NCBI RefSeq assembly: GCF_963975345.1 | Contig: NZ_CAXBGE010000001.1 | Span: forward strand, 1-64,000 | Direction: 5' to 3' | Length of the DNA: 64,000 bases | DNA from: Maricaulis sp963975345 | Lineage (GTDB): Bacteria; Pseudomonadota; Alphaproteobacteria; Caulobacterales; Maricaulaceae | Shown here: positions 1 to 8,625 of the stretch, one piece after another | How the letters are laid out: every line of letters starts with the position of its first letter | Numbering within the stretch: the stretch's first letter is position 1 | Program-made: the position numbers and the translations under genes | Notes under the pieces: model-generated | Seen by the model: the letters and a program-made list of their open reading frames with translations, nothing else | Database searches by the model: none | Told to the model about the DNA's origin: nothing

Positions 1-1050
1 GACCTCGATTGATACAATACCGCCAGACCGCACCAGGCTCTCGCCAAGCAATCGCCAACCAAAAGGCTCAACGACCTGCTGAGCAACGTCTTGAGAAACG
101 ACAGCTCGGGCGATGGCGCCAGCGACCAGTAGAAACATGCCGTTCGAATATTGGTAATAGTCGTGTGTGAAACGGAGGCTCCAGGGCACGCCATAGAATA
201 GGGCACGCCATAGAACAAAGTGAAGGCACTGAGGGTTGCGGCATGTAATTTCCAGTATCGCCTGTGCGATACAGAGATTGCGGCGAGCAGGATAACGATT
301 GGCGACGATCCGAATAAGTGAGGCAAGGTTCGGCCCCAGATTGCATCCCCGCAAGCGACCTTGTTCATCACCCAATTGATGAACCCAAATTTTCAAGAAC
401 GCATGGCGTTGCTGGTCAACGTGACCCCAATTGGGGTCTATTCCTTGAGTGCCTTGGAGAAGTGATACTGGGCGACCAGCGCCACCGCTATACTAAGGGT
501 TCGAAGCGGGGTCGAGTTGCGGCAAATCCATGCTCGCACGGCCCAGTTCCTTGCGGTTAGCACAGAAATTCCGTGCTCGTGAAGTAGTCACAGACCGCCC
601 GGGAGCGCGAAGGGGAAGGTGTCGTGATCTTCATGACGGCAGCTGTGGAGCGCCAGCAAGCAGAGGATTGGCAGTAGGACTGCAGTGGATTCAACTAGGA
701 TCGCGCCCGAAAAAAAATGGTAGAGTGGGGTGGTAGCGATGAGGATGAAGACAGGTTGAGTGTCCCGGAGTCGGATCCGCCCGACCGGCGTCTCGATAGG
801 CAAGCCACTCGCCATCTTGTGCCATCCGATAGCAGGATAGGCCATTTTGAGCTGGTCGGAAATCGTAAACCTCGGTGAGGGAGTTAATTTTACCCCAAAA
901 CAGCGTCCATAGTGAGGCAATCGGTGCCAAGTCCGTCAATGCAATAATCAAGCGGCGTTCACCGTATGGGCTTTCACGATCCTTCATTGAGACATTCTTG
1001 TTCTTCTTGGAATCTCTTAGTTCAAAGTAAATGGAGCTTGTGTTTATCGG
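1..1050 (-). pseudogene. decayed polytopic membrane-protein gene, cut by the left edge
   Basis: Reading the minus strand in one frame gives a hydrophobic, protein-like translation interrupted by stops at 588-590, 438-440 and 393-395, all in the same frame. Segments such as PVFILIATTPLYHFFSG, RTLSIAVALVAQYHF, SSPIVILLAAISV and YSNGMFLLVAGAIA look like membrane helices. A 17-bp tandem duplication (183-199 and 200-216, 16 of 17 identical) shifts the frame. Removing one unit joins LFYGVP to WSLRFTHDYYQYSNG and leaves the frame open to position 1. Another frame switch near 760-790 probably separates an upstream part (ALTDLAPIASLWTLFWGK). The family is not recognised. Its place beside the rml genes suggests a surface-glycan membrane enzyme or carrier, which is inference. 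G+C is visibly lower than in most of the window. Confidence 0.6.
183..216. repeat. 17-bp tandem duplication
   Basis: Two adjacent 17-bp units (agggcacgccatagaat then agggcacgccatagaac) differ at one base. The length is not a multiple of three, so the duplication breaks the minus-strand frame around it; deleting one unit restores that frame. Confidence 0.85.
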
Positions 1051-1214
1051 ACTCAATCGTTCAATATGTGGTTGTCGGGTGCCCGGCCAACGACATATTT
1101 GGCTCGGTAGGCGCGGAAATGGAACGTAAATTTTCCATCACTTCGACGCTTGGCGGGGTGATGTCATTTCCGCCGACGCGATATAGGCTGATTACTGGAG
1201 CTCCGTTTAAACTG

Positions 1215-1769
1215 ATGCAGGTTCAATCTCTTCGAATTCCCGATATCAAGTTGTTGATTCCGCGTCGATTTACCGATGACCGTGGCTGGTTCAGTGAAAG
1301 CTATAATCAGGCGACGATGGCAACCGCCGGTTTCGACCTCGATTTCGTCCAGGACAATCATTCCTACTCGAAGCCGGCCGGCACGGTCCGGGGTTTGCAT
1401 TACCAGTCTCCACCGTTCGCACAGGATAAACTTGTGCGGGTGCTGCGTGGCCGAATCCTTGATGTAGCCGTTGACGTCAGGGTGGGGTCGCCAACCTATG
1501 GCGATTGGTTGTCTGCTGAGCTGACGGCGGGAGGCGGTGAGCAGTTACTGGTGCCCATCGGTTTTCTGCATGGGTTCATCACTCTCGAGGATGACACCGA
1601 AGTCGCTTACAAGGTCACTGCGCGCTATTCTGCTGACTGTGACGGGAATGTGCGTTGGGATGATCCGGGGCTCGGGATTGACTGGGGTGAGTTAGCCGAT
1701 CGCGCGGTGTTATCGGAAAAGGACCTCCGCGCACCAAGTTGGATTGAGTTCGAATCGCCATTCCGGTAG
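1215..1769 (+). CDS. rmlC: dTDP-4-dehydrorhamnose 3,5-epimerase
   Basis: Third enzyme of dTDP-L-rhamnose synthesis: it epimerises C3 and C5 of dTDP-4-keto-6-deoxyglucose in the cytoplasm. The 184-residue cupin has the family hallmarks: RGLHYQ with catalytic His62, Tyr132 in AYKVTARY, GFLHGF at 117-122, and the end motif WDDPGLGIDW. The frame is open further upstream, but MQVQSLRIPDIKLL matches the usual start; GGAG lies at 1197-1200, a rather long spacing. It is the first gene of rmlCBDA on the plus strand. Composition is less G+C-rich than the metabolic genes to the right, as is common for surface-polysaccharide loci. Confidence 0.95.
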   Translation: MQVQSLRIPDIKLLIPRRFTDDRGWFSESYNQATMATAGFDLDFVQDNHSYSKPAGTVRGLHYQSPPFAQDKLVRVLRGRILDVAVDVRVGSPTYGDWLSAELTAGGGEQLLVPIGFLHGFITLEDDTEVAYKVTARYSADCDGNVRWDDPGLGIDWGELADRAVLSEKDLRAPSWIEFESPFR

Positions 1770-1832
1770 GAAGGCGGGAATAATTTGAAGCCGGGCCGCC
1801 ATTCGGGGGAAAACTTGGCTGCTGGAGTTGAT

Positions 1833-2900
1833 ATGAAAATTCTCGTGACTGGTGGGGCCGGCTTTATCGGCTCTGCGGTTGTTCGTCGGGCAGTTGAGTC
1901 TCATGGCATTTCCGTGGTCAACGTCGATTGTCTGACCTACGCGGCCAACTTGGCGAATTTGGACGACGTAAGCGGCTCAGATCTTTATGCGTTCGAACGG
2001 GCGGATATCCGGGACGCAGCCGAGATGGCGCGGATATTCCTGGTCCATCAACCGGATGCCGTAATGCACCTCGCTGCGGAGTCCCACGTGGACCGCTCGA
2101 TCGACGGGCCCGGCGAGTTCATCTCCACAAACATTGAGGGCACCTACGTGCTCTTGCAAGCCGCCCGCGCCTATTTTGAAACCTTGTCGGGAGCTCGTCG
2201 GGAGGGATTCCGGTTCCACCATGTGTCCACGGACGAGGTGTATGGCAGCCTAGGTGCAGTCGGGAAGTTCACCGAGGAAACTTCATACAAGCCGAATTCT
2301 CCGTATTCAGCCAGCAAGGCAGCGTCCGACATGCTGGTGCGGGCGTGGGGCGAAACCTACCGCCTGCCGATCGTGGTCTCGAATTGCTCGAACAATTATG
2401 GCCCGTTCCAATTCCCGGAAAAGCTGATTCCTGTTGTTATCCTGAATGCCCTCGCGGAGCGCCCGATCCCCATTTATGGCGCCGGGACGAATGTCCGTGA
2501 CTGGTTGTTCGTGGACGACCACGCGGACGCACTGCTGACAATTCTGACGGCCGGCAAATTGGGTGAAACCTACAATGTTGGTGGCAATAACGAAGTGTCC
2601 AATATCGACCTTGTCAGAACGCTTTGTGTAATTCTGGACGAGCAGAGGCCGCGGTCGGATGGCAAATACGCCGATCTGATAACGCACGTCACGGATCGTC
2701 CTGGTCATGATTTCCGGTATGCGATCGATGCGTCAAAGATTGAGCGTGAGCTGAACTGGGCCCCGTCCGTCACCGTTGAGGAAGGTCTGGCGCAGACAGT
2801 GCGTTGGTATCTCGACAATGAGGCTTGGTGGCGCGCGATCCAGTCACGCGGCCAGGTTGGTGAGCGCCTTGGCCTGCGGGACAAGATGATCGCTGAATAA
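1833..2900 (+). CDS. rmlB: dTDP-glucose 4,6-dehydratase
   Basis: NAD-dependent short-chain dehydrogenase/reductase of the extended type. It dehydrates dTDP-glucose to dTDP-4-keto-6-deoxyglucose. Visible are the Rossmann GGAGFIG motif (residues 7-13), the catalytic STDEVYG (132-138) with its Asp-Glu pair, YSASK with Tyr158 and Lys162, and SNNYGPFQFPEKLIP in the substrate pocket. The start at MKILVTGG is preferred because the nucleotide fold must begin there and a CTGGAG box lies about 6 bases upstream. The length of 355 is normal. The stop is one base from the rmlD start, so the genes are probably translationally coupled. Confidence 0.96.
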   Translation: MKILVTGGAGFIGSAVVRRAVESHGISVVNVDCLTYAANLANLDDVSGSDLYAFERADIRDAAEMARIFLVHQPDAVMHLAAESHVDRSIDGPGEFISTNIEGTYVLLQAARAYFETLSGARREGFRFHHVSTDEVYGSLGAVGKFTEETSYKPNSPYSASKAASDMLVRAWGETYRLPIVVSNCSNNYGPFQFPEKLIPVVILNALAERPIPIYGAGTNVRDWLFVDDHADALLTILTAGKLGETYNVGGNNEVSNIDLVRTLCVILDEQRPRSDGKYADLITHVTDRPGHDFRYAIDASKIERELNWAPSVTVEEGLAQTVRWYLDNEAWWRAIQSRGQVGERLGLRDKMIAE

Positions 2901-2901
2901 A

Positions 2902-3807
2902 ATGAAACTGCTTCTTATCGGACGAAACGGGCAGCTGGCGACGGAGATTCTGAAGCAGGCTGGACAACATGATGTGACGGTTCACGCCCTGTCTCGCAAT
3001 GAGCTTGACCTGTCGGAGCCGCAGCGGGTTGTTGAGGTTTTGTCGGCTGTCGGGGACGTCGATATTGTTCTGATTGCCGCAGCGTACACTGCCGTTGACA
3101 AGGCGGAGGCCGATCATGAAACGGCCTTTCGGGTCAACGCTGAAAGCGTGCGGGAAATCGGTCGGTTCTGCAATCAGCGGAACCTGCCTCTGATACATGT
3201 TTCTACCGATTACGTGTTCGACGGCAGTCGTGAGGGATATGCTTATCAGCCTGGGGATCCTGTCGCGCCAACCGGGGTTTATGGGGCGAGCAAGCTCGCG
3301 GGAGAACGCGCCCTTGCAGAGACCCATGCCCAGTCAGTCATTGTTCGGACGTCGTGGATATACTCCCCCCACGGGCATAATTTCGTGAAAACTATGCTGA
3401 AGGTCGGAGCCGACCGGGATGAATTGCGAATCGTGAGTGACCAGCATGGCTGTCCCACGTCAGCGGCAGATCTGGCTGCGGCCCTGTTGAGCGTTGCCCG
3501 GCGAGTCCTCGAAGACCCGGTGCCGGAGTGCTGGGGCGTTTTCCATTTCTGCGGTGCGGGTGCCACCAGCTGGTTTGGTTTTTCTCGCGAGATATTCGAC
3601 CTAGCCGCGAGGCGGGGCTTCAACTCACCACGGCTTGTGCCTGTCAGTACAGCGGAGTATCCCACACCGGCCAAGCGCCCGGCCAATTCCGTGCTGGATT
3701 GTGCGCGGATCGGCGAGATTTATGGAATTTCGCCTCGCCCGTGGGGTGAGGCGTTGGCGGAAACAATCGAAGTGCTGATGAACTCGGCGCAATTGGAGAC
3801 ATCATGA
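2902..3807 (+). CDS. rmlD: dTDP-4-dehydrorhamnose reductase
   Basis: Final step of the pathway: NAD(P)H-dependent reduction of dTDP-4-keto-L-rhamnose to dTDP-L-rhamnose. It has the N-terminal GRNGQLA nucleotide motif (7-13), AYTAVDKAE, STDYVFDG (101-108) and YGASK with Tyr127 and Lys131. At 301 residues it has normal family length. It sits between rmlB (one-base gap) and rmlA (ATGA overlap), so the four genes form one transcription unit. Confidence 0.95.
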   Translation: MKLLLIGRNGQLATEILKQAGQHDVTVHALSRNELDLSEPQRVVEVLSAVGDVDIVLIAAAYTAVDKAEADHETAFRVNAESVREIGRFCNQRNLPLIHVSTDYVFDGSREGYAYQPGDPVAPTGVYGASKLAGERALAETHAQSVIVRTSWIYSPHGHNFVKTMLKVGADRDELRIVSDQHGCPTSAADLAAALLSVARRVLEDPVPECWGVFHFCGAGATSWFGFSREIFDLAARRGFNSPRLVPVSTAEYPTPAKRPANSVLDCARIGEIYGISPRPWGEALAETIEVLMNSAQLETS

Positions 3808-4682
3808 GAAAAGGTATCATCCTCGCCGGAGGCGCCGGTACGCGGCTGCATCCGTTGACGCGGGTTGTCTCCAAGCAACTGCTCCCCGTTTATGACAAGC
3901 CGATGATCTATTACCCGTTGTCGGTGCTGATGCTTGCGGGAATCCGTGAAGTGCTCATCATCACAACACCCGAGGATAGAGCGGCATTTGAGTGTTTGCT
4001 CGGCGATGGTTCGCGTCTTGGGATGACTCTTGAATATGCGATTCAACCGGCTCCGGAAGGGCTGGCGCAGGCATTCATCATCGGCGAGAAATTTCTCGAT
4101 GGTGCGCCGAGCGCCATGATCCTGGGGGATAATATTTTCTACGGGAGCGGGTTTGGGGACACACTCAGGGCGGTGGGGCCGCAGGATGAGGGGGCGACGG
4201 TGTTTGGGTATCATGTGCTCGACCCTCATCGGTATGGCATCGTCGAGTTTGACGATGATGGAAAAGTTCTGTCACTTGAGGAAAAGCCTGCAATACCCAA
4301 GTCAAACTTCGCGGTAACGGGCTTGTATTTCTATGATGGTGATGCCTCCCGAATGGCTCACAAGGTTCGCCCCTCCGAGCGCGGTGAGTTGGAAATAACG
4401 GAACTCAACAATCTGTATCTCGAAGCCGGGCGATTGAATGTGAAATTGCTCAGTCGCGGGTTTACCTGGCTGGATACCGGCACTCATGAATCTTTGATCC
4501 AGGCCGGAGAATTCGTCCGCACGCTGGAAGCCCGCCAGGGGCTCCGGGTTGGCTGTATCGAGGAAGTCGCGTTCAGCCGGGGCTGGATCGACCGTGATCA
4601 ATTGCTTCATCTCGGCGCGGAGTTTCCTAAAAATCCATATTGCCAATATCTTACGCAGCTCGCGCGGCAATCGGACGGCTAG
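3804..4682 (+). CDS. rmlA: glucose-1-phosphate thymidylyltransferase
   Basis: First enzyme of the pathway: glucose-1-phosphate plus dTTP gives dTDP-glucose and pyrophosphate. It carries the nucleotidyltransferase signature LAGGAGTRLHPLT near the N terminus, SKQLLPVYDKPMIYYPL, ILGDNIFYG, EEKP and WLDTGTHESL. The 292-residue length is typical. It overlaps the rmlD stop by four bases. A short hairpin followed by T residues just downstream may end the rmlCBDA transcript. Confidence 0.96.
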   Translation: MRKGIILAGGAGTRLHPLTRVVSKQLLPVYDKPMIYYPLSVLMLAGIREVLIITTPEDRAAFECLLGDGSRLGMTLEYAIQPAPEGLAQAFIIGEKFLDGAPSAMILGDNIFYGSGFGDTLRAVGPQDEGATVFGYHVLDPHRYGIVEFDDDGKVLSLEEKPAIPKSNFAVTGLYFYDGDASRMAHKVRPSERGELEITELNNLYLEAGRLNVKLLSRGFTWLDTGTHESLIQAGEFVRTLEARQGLRVGCIEEVAFSRGWIDRDQLLHLGAEFPKNPYCQYLTQLARQSDG

Positions 4683-4690
4683 CCCGTCAA

Positions 4691-4709
4691 GCCGCGTGGC
4701 GGCATTTTT
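4691..4709 (+). terminator. possible terminator of rmlCBDA
   Basis: GCCGC at 4691-4695, loop GTG, GCGGC at 4699-4703, then ATTTTT. The five-base-pair stem is short, but it starts only eight bases after the rmlA stop. Confidence 0.4.
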
Positions 4710-5406
4710 CAAGCCGAAATCTTCTGAAAACCTACGTGCGAGACACTCACCCGCGAGATTCAGTGCGGTCGTGGCAGGCCAGCGCGCCTACGCGGTTGTT
4801 GGAGCACCAGAAGTAGATCCGGTGTCGCGGCCATTTTCAGAGGGTCGAGCGACAAAGCCCGCGGGGCGCGCCAGCGTTCTGCGGCAAAGCCGCGTGTGCT
4901 CACAACGCTATTCGCGGGGCATCCAATGAAGTGAGTGAACGCCCACAGGCGTTAGGGTCGGCATTCAGTGAGACCAGGCGGAAAAATTCAACAACAGGCG
5001 TAATCGCACGGGTCAACGTCTTGATGAACGGTGCGAAATGCACCGTCAGAGCACCGGTGCTCGAAAGCTGGAATGTGGCGCCGTCCCTGTGCCGCGTCGG
5101 CACCATAGGTCCCATCTCAACGTGGAATGTGGTGGTACATCGAGGCCCTATTGCGGCCTCGGCACGGCGCCGCACGGAGCGGGGCGGCTTCGAGTTGGCG
5201 CAAGCCCACAAGAGCCAGTCAGTGCCCGAGATGTGCGCCGGATCGTTATAGATCTGTCGTGAACAGGGTGCCGCTCGACTCAGGAGCGCAGCAGAAGCGG
5301 TGGCACAGATTGGCCGCTTGCCTGTATATGGCATTGGCGACTCGACGTGGCGCGACTTTTGCGCTGCGCCGGCGAGAACAGACGGCGGACAGGCGAGGGC
5401 GGTAGC
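4710..5406. other. gene-free stretch between rmlA and glmS
   Basis: About 700 bases with no recognisable gene. Several frames are open on both strands, including about 100 codons on the plus strand (4931-5251) and a long minus-strand frame running into glmS. None resembles a protein I recognise or has a convincing ribosome site. Small hairpins are visible (gcggcaaagccgc near 4881; cgcccacaggcg near 4939). The glmS promoter and leader must lie at its right end. It may be decayed DNA from the polysaccharide locus. Confidence 0.5.
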
Positions 5407-7227
5407 ATGTGTGGAATTGTCGGAGTTACAGGGCGGGCTGATGCCCTTGCCGTGCTGATGAATGGCCTGCGCCGGTTGGAGTATCGCGGCTATGACAGCG
5501 CCGGTGTCGCTCTGATCGATCTTGATGGACGCGTCTCGCGCGCCCGGGCGCCGGGCAAGGTCGCCGCGCTGGAGGCACTGCTTGAGGGCGGCATGGCCGG
5601 CTCGCTTGGCATCGCTCATACGCGCTGGGCAACCCATGGCGCACCGACTGAACCAAATGCTCACCCCCATCAATCCGGTCGCGTCAGCTTGGTTCACAAC
5701 GGGATTATCGAGAATTTCAAACCGCTGCGGGACGAATTAATCGCCGAAGGCCATGTCTTCGCCAGCGAAACTGATACCGAGGTCGTAGCGCATCTGCTCG
5801 ACCGCGAGATTGAGCGTCGCGGCGATGTCACGGCTGCCTGGCTGGCCGTGCTGGCCAGGCTTGAAGGCGCCTTCGCCCTTGCCGCCGTCATTGCCGGCGA
5901 AGACGGTGTTTTGCTCGGCGCCCGGCGCGGGGCACCGCTGGTCGCTGCGGCGGGCGATGGTGTTGGTTATCTCGCTTCCGACATCATGGCGATTGCCGGT
6001 GAGGCGCGCTCGATGATCTATCTGGAAGAGGGTGATGCCGCCGTCATCCGCCCCGGAAGTATTGAGGTCTTTGACGTCGCGGGCCAGCTCGTGGCTCGCC
6101 CGGTTCAGCCGGCGATCACTTCGGTGGTATTGGCCGAGAAGGGCAATTATCGCCACTTCATGCAGAAGGAAATCTATGAGCAACCGGAAGTCGTCGGCCA
6201 TACGCTCAGCGGCTATCTCGATGCCGTTGGCGGTCAGGTCCGAGACCGGCCGGGGATTGATTTTGCCGCCGCCTCGCGGCTGCTGATCGTCGGCTGCGGC
6301 ACCGCGTCCTATGCCGGCCAGATCGCCGAATACTGGTTTGAGGCGCTGGCCGGAATGCCGGTCGAGGTCGATATCGCCTCTGAGTTTCGCTATCGTAAAC
6401 CGGCCTTTATGCCCAATGACATGGCACTCTTCATCTCCCAGTCGGGCGAGACCGCCGACACGCTCGAAGCGATGCGGATGTGCAAGGCCGCCGGGCTCAA
6501 GACCGTCGCCCTGGTCAATTCGCCCCATTCGTCCATGGCGCGCGAAGCCGATATTGTGGCGCCGACCATGGCCGGCCCCGAGATCGGCGTTGCCTCGACC
6601 AAGGCCTTTACCTGCCAGCTCGCCTCACTCGCCTCACTCGCCGTGCTCGCCGGCGTCCAGCGCGGCCATATAGATGCCGCCGGACAAGCCGATCACGTTA
6701 ATCGCCTGATGGGCATTCCCGGGCTGATGGCGCATGCGCTTCGGATCGAAGACCAGATCAACCACCTCGCCGGCGAATTGGCTGGGGCTTCGATCGTGCT
6801 CTATCTCGGGCGCAATGAATTCTTTCCGATGGCGATGGAAGGAGCCCTGAAGCTCAAGGAAATCAGCTATATCCATGCTGAAGGTTATGCCGCAGGCGAA
6901 CTCAAGCACGGTCCGATCGCGCTGATCGAAGAGGACGTCGCCGTGATTGTCATCGCGCCCTACGACCACCTCTTTACAAAGACACGCTCTTCGATCCAGG
7001 AAGTCCGCGCGCGCGGTGCACGCGTGATCGCGATTACCGATGATCTGGGTGCTGCCGAACTTGAGGGCGAGGCAAGCGCGATCATCACCCTGCCTCGAGC
7101 CGAGGGCCTCGCCGCGCCGCTGGTAGCGGCGGTGGCGGTGCAATTGCTGGCCTATTACGTCGCGGTCCACAAAGGCACAGATGTTGACCAGCCGCGCAAT
7201 CTGGCGAAGTCAGTGACGGTCGAGTAG
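5407..7227 (+). CDS. glmS: glutamine--fructose-6-phosphate aminotransferase (isomerizing)
   Basis: Makes glucosamine-6-phosphate from fructose-6-phosphate and glutamine, the entry to UDP-GlcNAc for peptidoglycan and lipid A. The start at MCGIVGV is fixed because Cys2 is the N-terminal nucleophile of the class II glutaminase domain, followed by RRLEYRGYDSAG and HTRWATHG. Two SIS domains follow: GCGTASYAG near residue 297 with SQSGETADT, then LGRNEFFPMAMEGALKLKE near 465. The protein ends in the canonical DQPRNLAKSVTVE. The 606-residue length is normal. A GAGGGCGG stretch precedes the start. No glmU or glmM is adjacent. Confidence 0.97.
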   Translation: MCGIVGVTGRADALAVLMNGLRRLEYRGYDSAGVALIDLDGRVSRARAPGKVAALEALLEGGMAGSLGIAHTRWATHGAPTEPNAHPHQSGRVSLVHNGIIENFKPLRDELIAEGHVFASETDTEVVAHLLDREIERRGDVTAAWLAVLARLEGAFALAAVIAGEDGVLLGARRGAPLVAAAGDGVGYLASDIMAIAGEARSMIYLEEGDAAVIRPGSIEVFDVAGQLVARPVQPAITSVVLAEKGNYRHFMQKEIYEQPEVVGHTLSGYLDAVGGQVRDRPGIDFAAASRLLIVGCGTASYAGQIAEYWFEALAGMPVEVDIASEFRYRKPAFMPNDMALFISQSGETADTLEAMRMCKAAGLKTVALVNSPHSSMAREADIVAPTMAGPEIGVASTKAFTCQLASLASLAVLAGVQRGHIDAAGQADHVNRLMGIPGLMAHALRIEDQINHLAGELAGASIVLYLGRNEFFPMAMEGALKLKEISYIHAEGYAAGELKHGPIALIEEDVAVIVIAPYDHLFTKTRSSIQEVRARGARVIAITDDLGAAELEGEASAIITLPRAEGLAAPLVAAVAVQLLAYYVAVHKGTDVDQPRNLAKSVTVE

Positions 7228-7310
7228 GGAAATCCGGGGAATAGCGAAACCTTTCGTGACTTTGTCGGCCCTGAACCCCGGTTTATAGGGCGGGAAGTTT
7301 CAACGGCGTG

Positions 7311-7335
7311 ACGCGTTAGCGACCCACGCGTTTTT
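7311..7335 (+). terminator. possible terminator after glmS
   Basis: ACGCGT at 7311-7316 and again at 7326-7331; the word is self-complementary, so the two copies can pair around a nine-base loop. TTTT follows. It lies about 20 bases before the next start codon, so it could be a terminator or a leader structure. Confidence 0.35.
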
Positions 7336-7352
7336 CAAAATCGGGAAGCCGC

Positions 7353-8489
7353 ATGACCGACATGATCCCCTTCATCGACCTCAAGGCCCAACGCGCCCGC
7401 ATCGGCGCCCGCATCGACGCAGCCGTCGCCAAGGTATTGGACGAGGGCCGTTATATTCTCGGGCCGGAAGTGACGCAGCTGGAGGCGGATCTGGCGCGCT
7501 TCAATGGCGAAGGCCGCGCGCTCTCCTGCGCCAATGGCACCGACGCCATCCTGATCCCGCTTATGGCTTGGGGTATCGGGCCGGGCGATGCCGTTTTCGT
7601 GCCGAGCTTCACATTCGCCTCGACCGCTGAAGTTGTCGTGCTGGCGGGGGCTTCGCCGGTCTATGTCGATATCGATCCCGACACCTTCAACATGTCGCCG
7701 GTCAGCTTGGCCGCTGCAATCGACGCCGTAAAAGCCAAGGGCGAGCAGAGCCCACGCGCTGTGATCGCCGTCGATCTGTTTGGCCAGCCCGCCGACTACC
7801 CTGCGCTGGCGAAAATCACCCGCGCACACGGGATGAAACTCATCGCCGACGGTGCCCAGGGCTTTGGCTGCACGCTCGACGGCCAATCTTCTCTGCACTG
7901 GGCCGATGTTCTAACCGTCAGCTTCTATCCGGCCAAGCCGTTGGGCTGCTACGGCGATGGCGGCGCGGTGCTTTGCAAAGACGACACGCTGTACGACCTG
8001 ATGAAGTCGGTGCGCGTGCACGGCGAAGGCAAGGAACGCTATGAATATGCGCGCATCGGCCTCAACTCCCGCCTCGACACCATCCAGGCTGCGGTGTTGA
8101 TCGAAAAACTGCGGGTGTTTGGCGATGAAATCAAAATGCGCCAGCGCGTTGCCGATCGCTATGCCGCCGGTTTTGGCAATCAGGTCAAATACCCGCGTGT
8201 GCCCGACAATGCCCAATCAACCTGGGCGCAATACACGATCGAGGTCGCAGATCGCGATGGCTTCCGCGCCCATCTGGCTGCGAAGGGCGTGCCGAGCGCG
8301 ATCTATTACCCGATCCCGCTCCACTTGCATGAGCCCTATGCACCTTACCCAGTTGCCCCGGGCGGGTTGCCCGTCACCGAGGCGGCGGCGCACCGCGTGG
8401 TTTCCCTGCCAATGCATCCGGACATGCCCGATGCTGATATCGACCAGGTGATCGAGGCGGTGTTGAGCTATCCGGCGGCCCATGCCTGA
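7353..8489 (+). CDS. DegT/DnrJ/EryC1/StrS-family sugar aminotransferase
   Basis: PLP-dependent aminotransferase (fold type I) that puts an amino group on a keto-sugar nucleotide for surface polysaccharides. The 378-residue protein begins IPFIDLKAQ. It has CANGTDAI (59-66), PSFTFASTAE, Asp166 and Gln169 in IADGAQGFG, the PLP lysine Lys195 in SFYPAKPLGCYGDGG, and Asn/Arg in GLNSRLDTIQAA. The SFYPxKxLGCYGDGG form is closest to the WbpE-like branch (3-keto UDP-GlcNAcA aminotransferases); substrate cannot be fixed from sequence. No partner dehydrogenase or acetyltransferase lies nearby. It sits downstream of glmS in the same direction, 125 bases away. Confidence 0.9.
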   Translation: MTDMIPFIDLKAQRARIGARIDAAVAKVLDEGRYILGPEVTQLEADLARFNGEGRALSCANGTDAILIPLMAWGIGPGDAVFVPSFTFASTAEVVVLAGASPVYVDIDPDTFNMSPVSLAAAIDAVKAKGEQSPRAVIAVDLFGQPADYPALAKITRAHGMKLIADGAQGFGCTLDGQSSLHWADVLTVSFYPAKPLGCYGDGGAVLCKDDTLYDLMKSVRVHGEGKERYEYARIGLNSRLDTIQAAVLIEKLRVFGDEIKMRQRVADRYAAGFGNQVKYPRVPDNAQSTWAQYTIEVADRDGFRAHLAAKGVPSAIYYPIPLHLHEPYAPYPVAPGGLPVTEAAAHRVVSLPMHPDMPDADIDQVIEAVLSYPAAHA

Positions 8490-8625
8490 GGCGCAGGCCT
8501 GGTAAGGCCTGGGATTAATGGCTGTGACGGGTGGTATTTGCGCGTAACCTTCCCTAAATCGCCTTGATGCGGTGCGCGCTTGTTCGTGTGGCGGCATTTG
8601 AAGCGTTGCGGCCAGCGAGGACATG

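Noticed and set aside
4710..5406. Possible glmS ribozyme/riboswitch in the glmS leader
   Set aside because: That ribozyme is a feature of Gram-positive bacteria, and I see none of its conserved core in this leader.
4900..5697. 265-codon minus-strand frame across the rmlA-glmS gap
   Set aside because: It continues antisense into glmS, where the coding strand is certain, and the part in the gap resembles no family I know and lacks a ribosome site.
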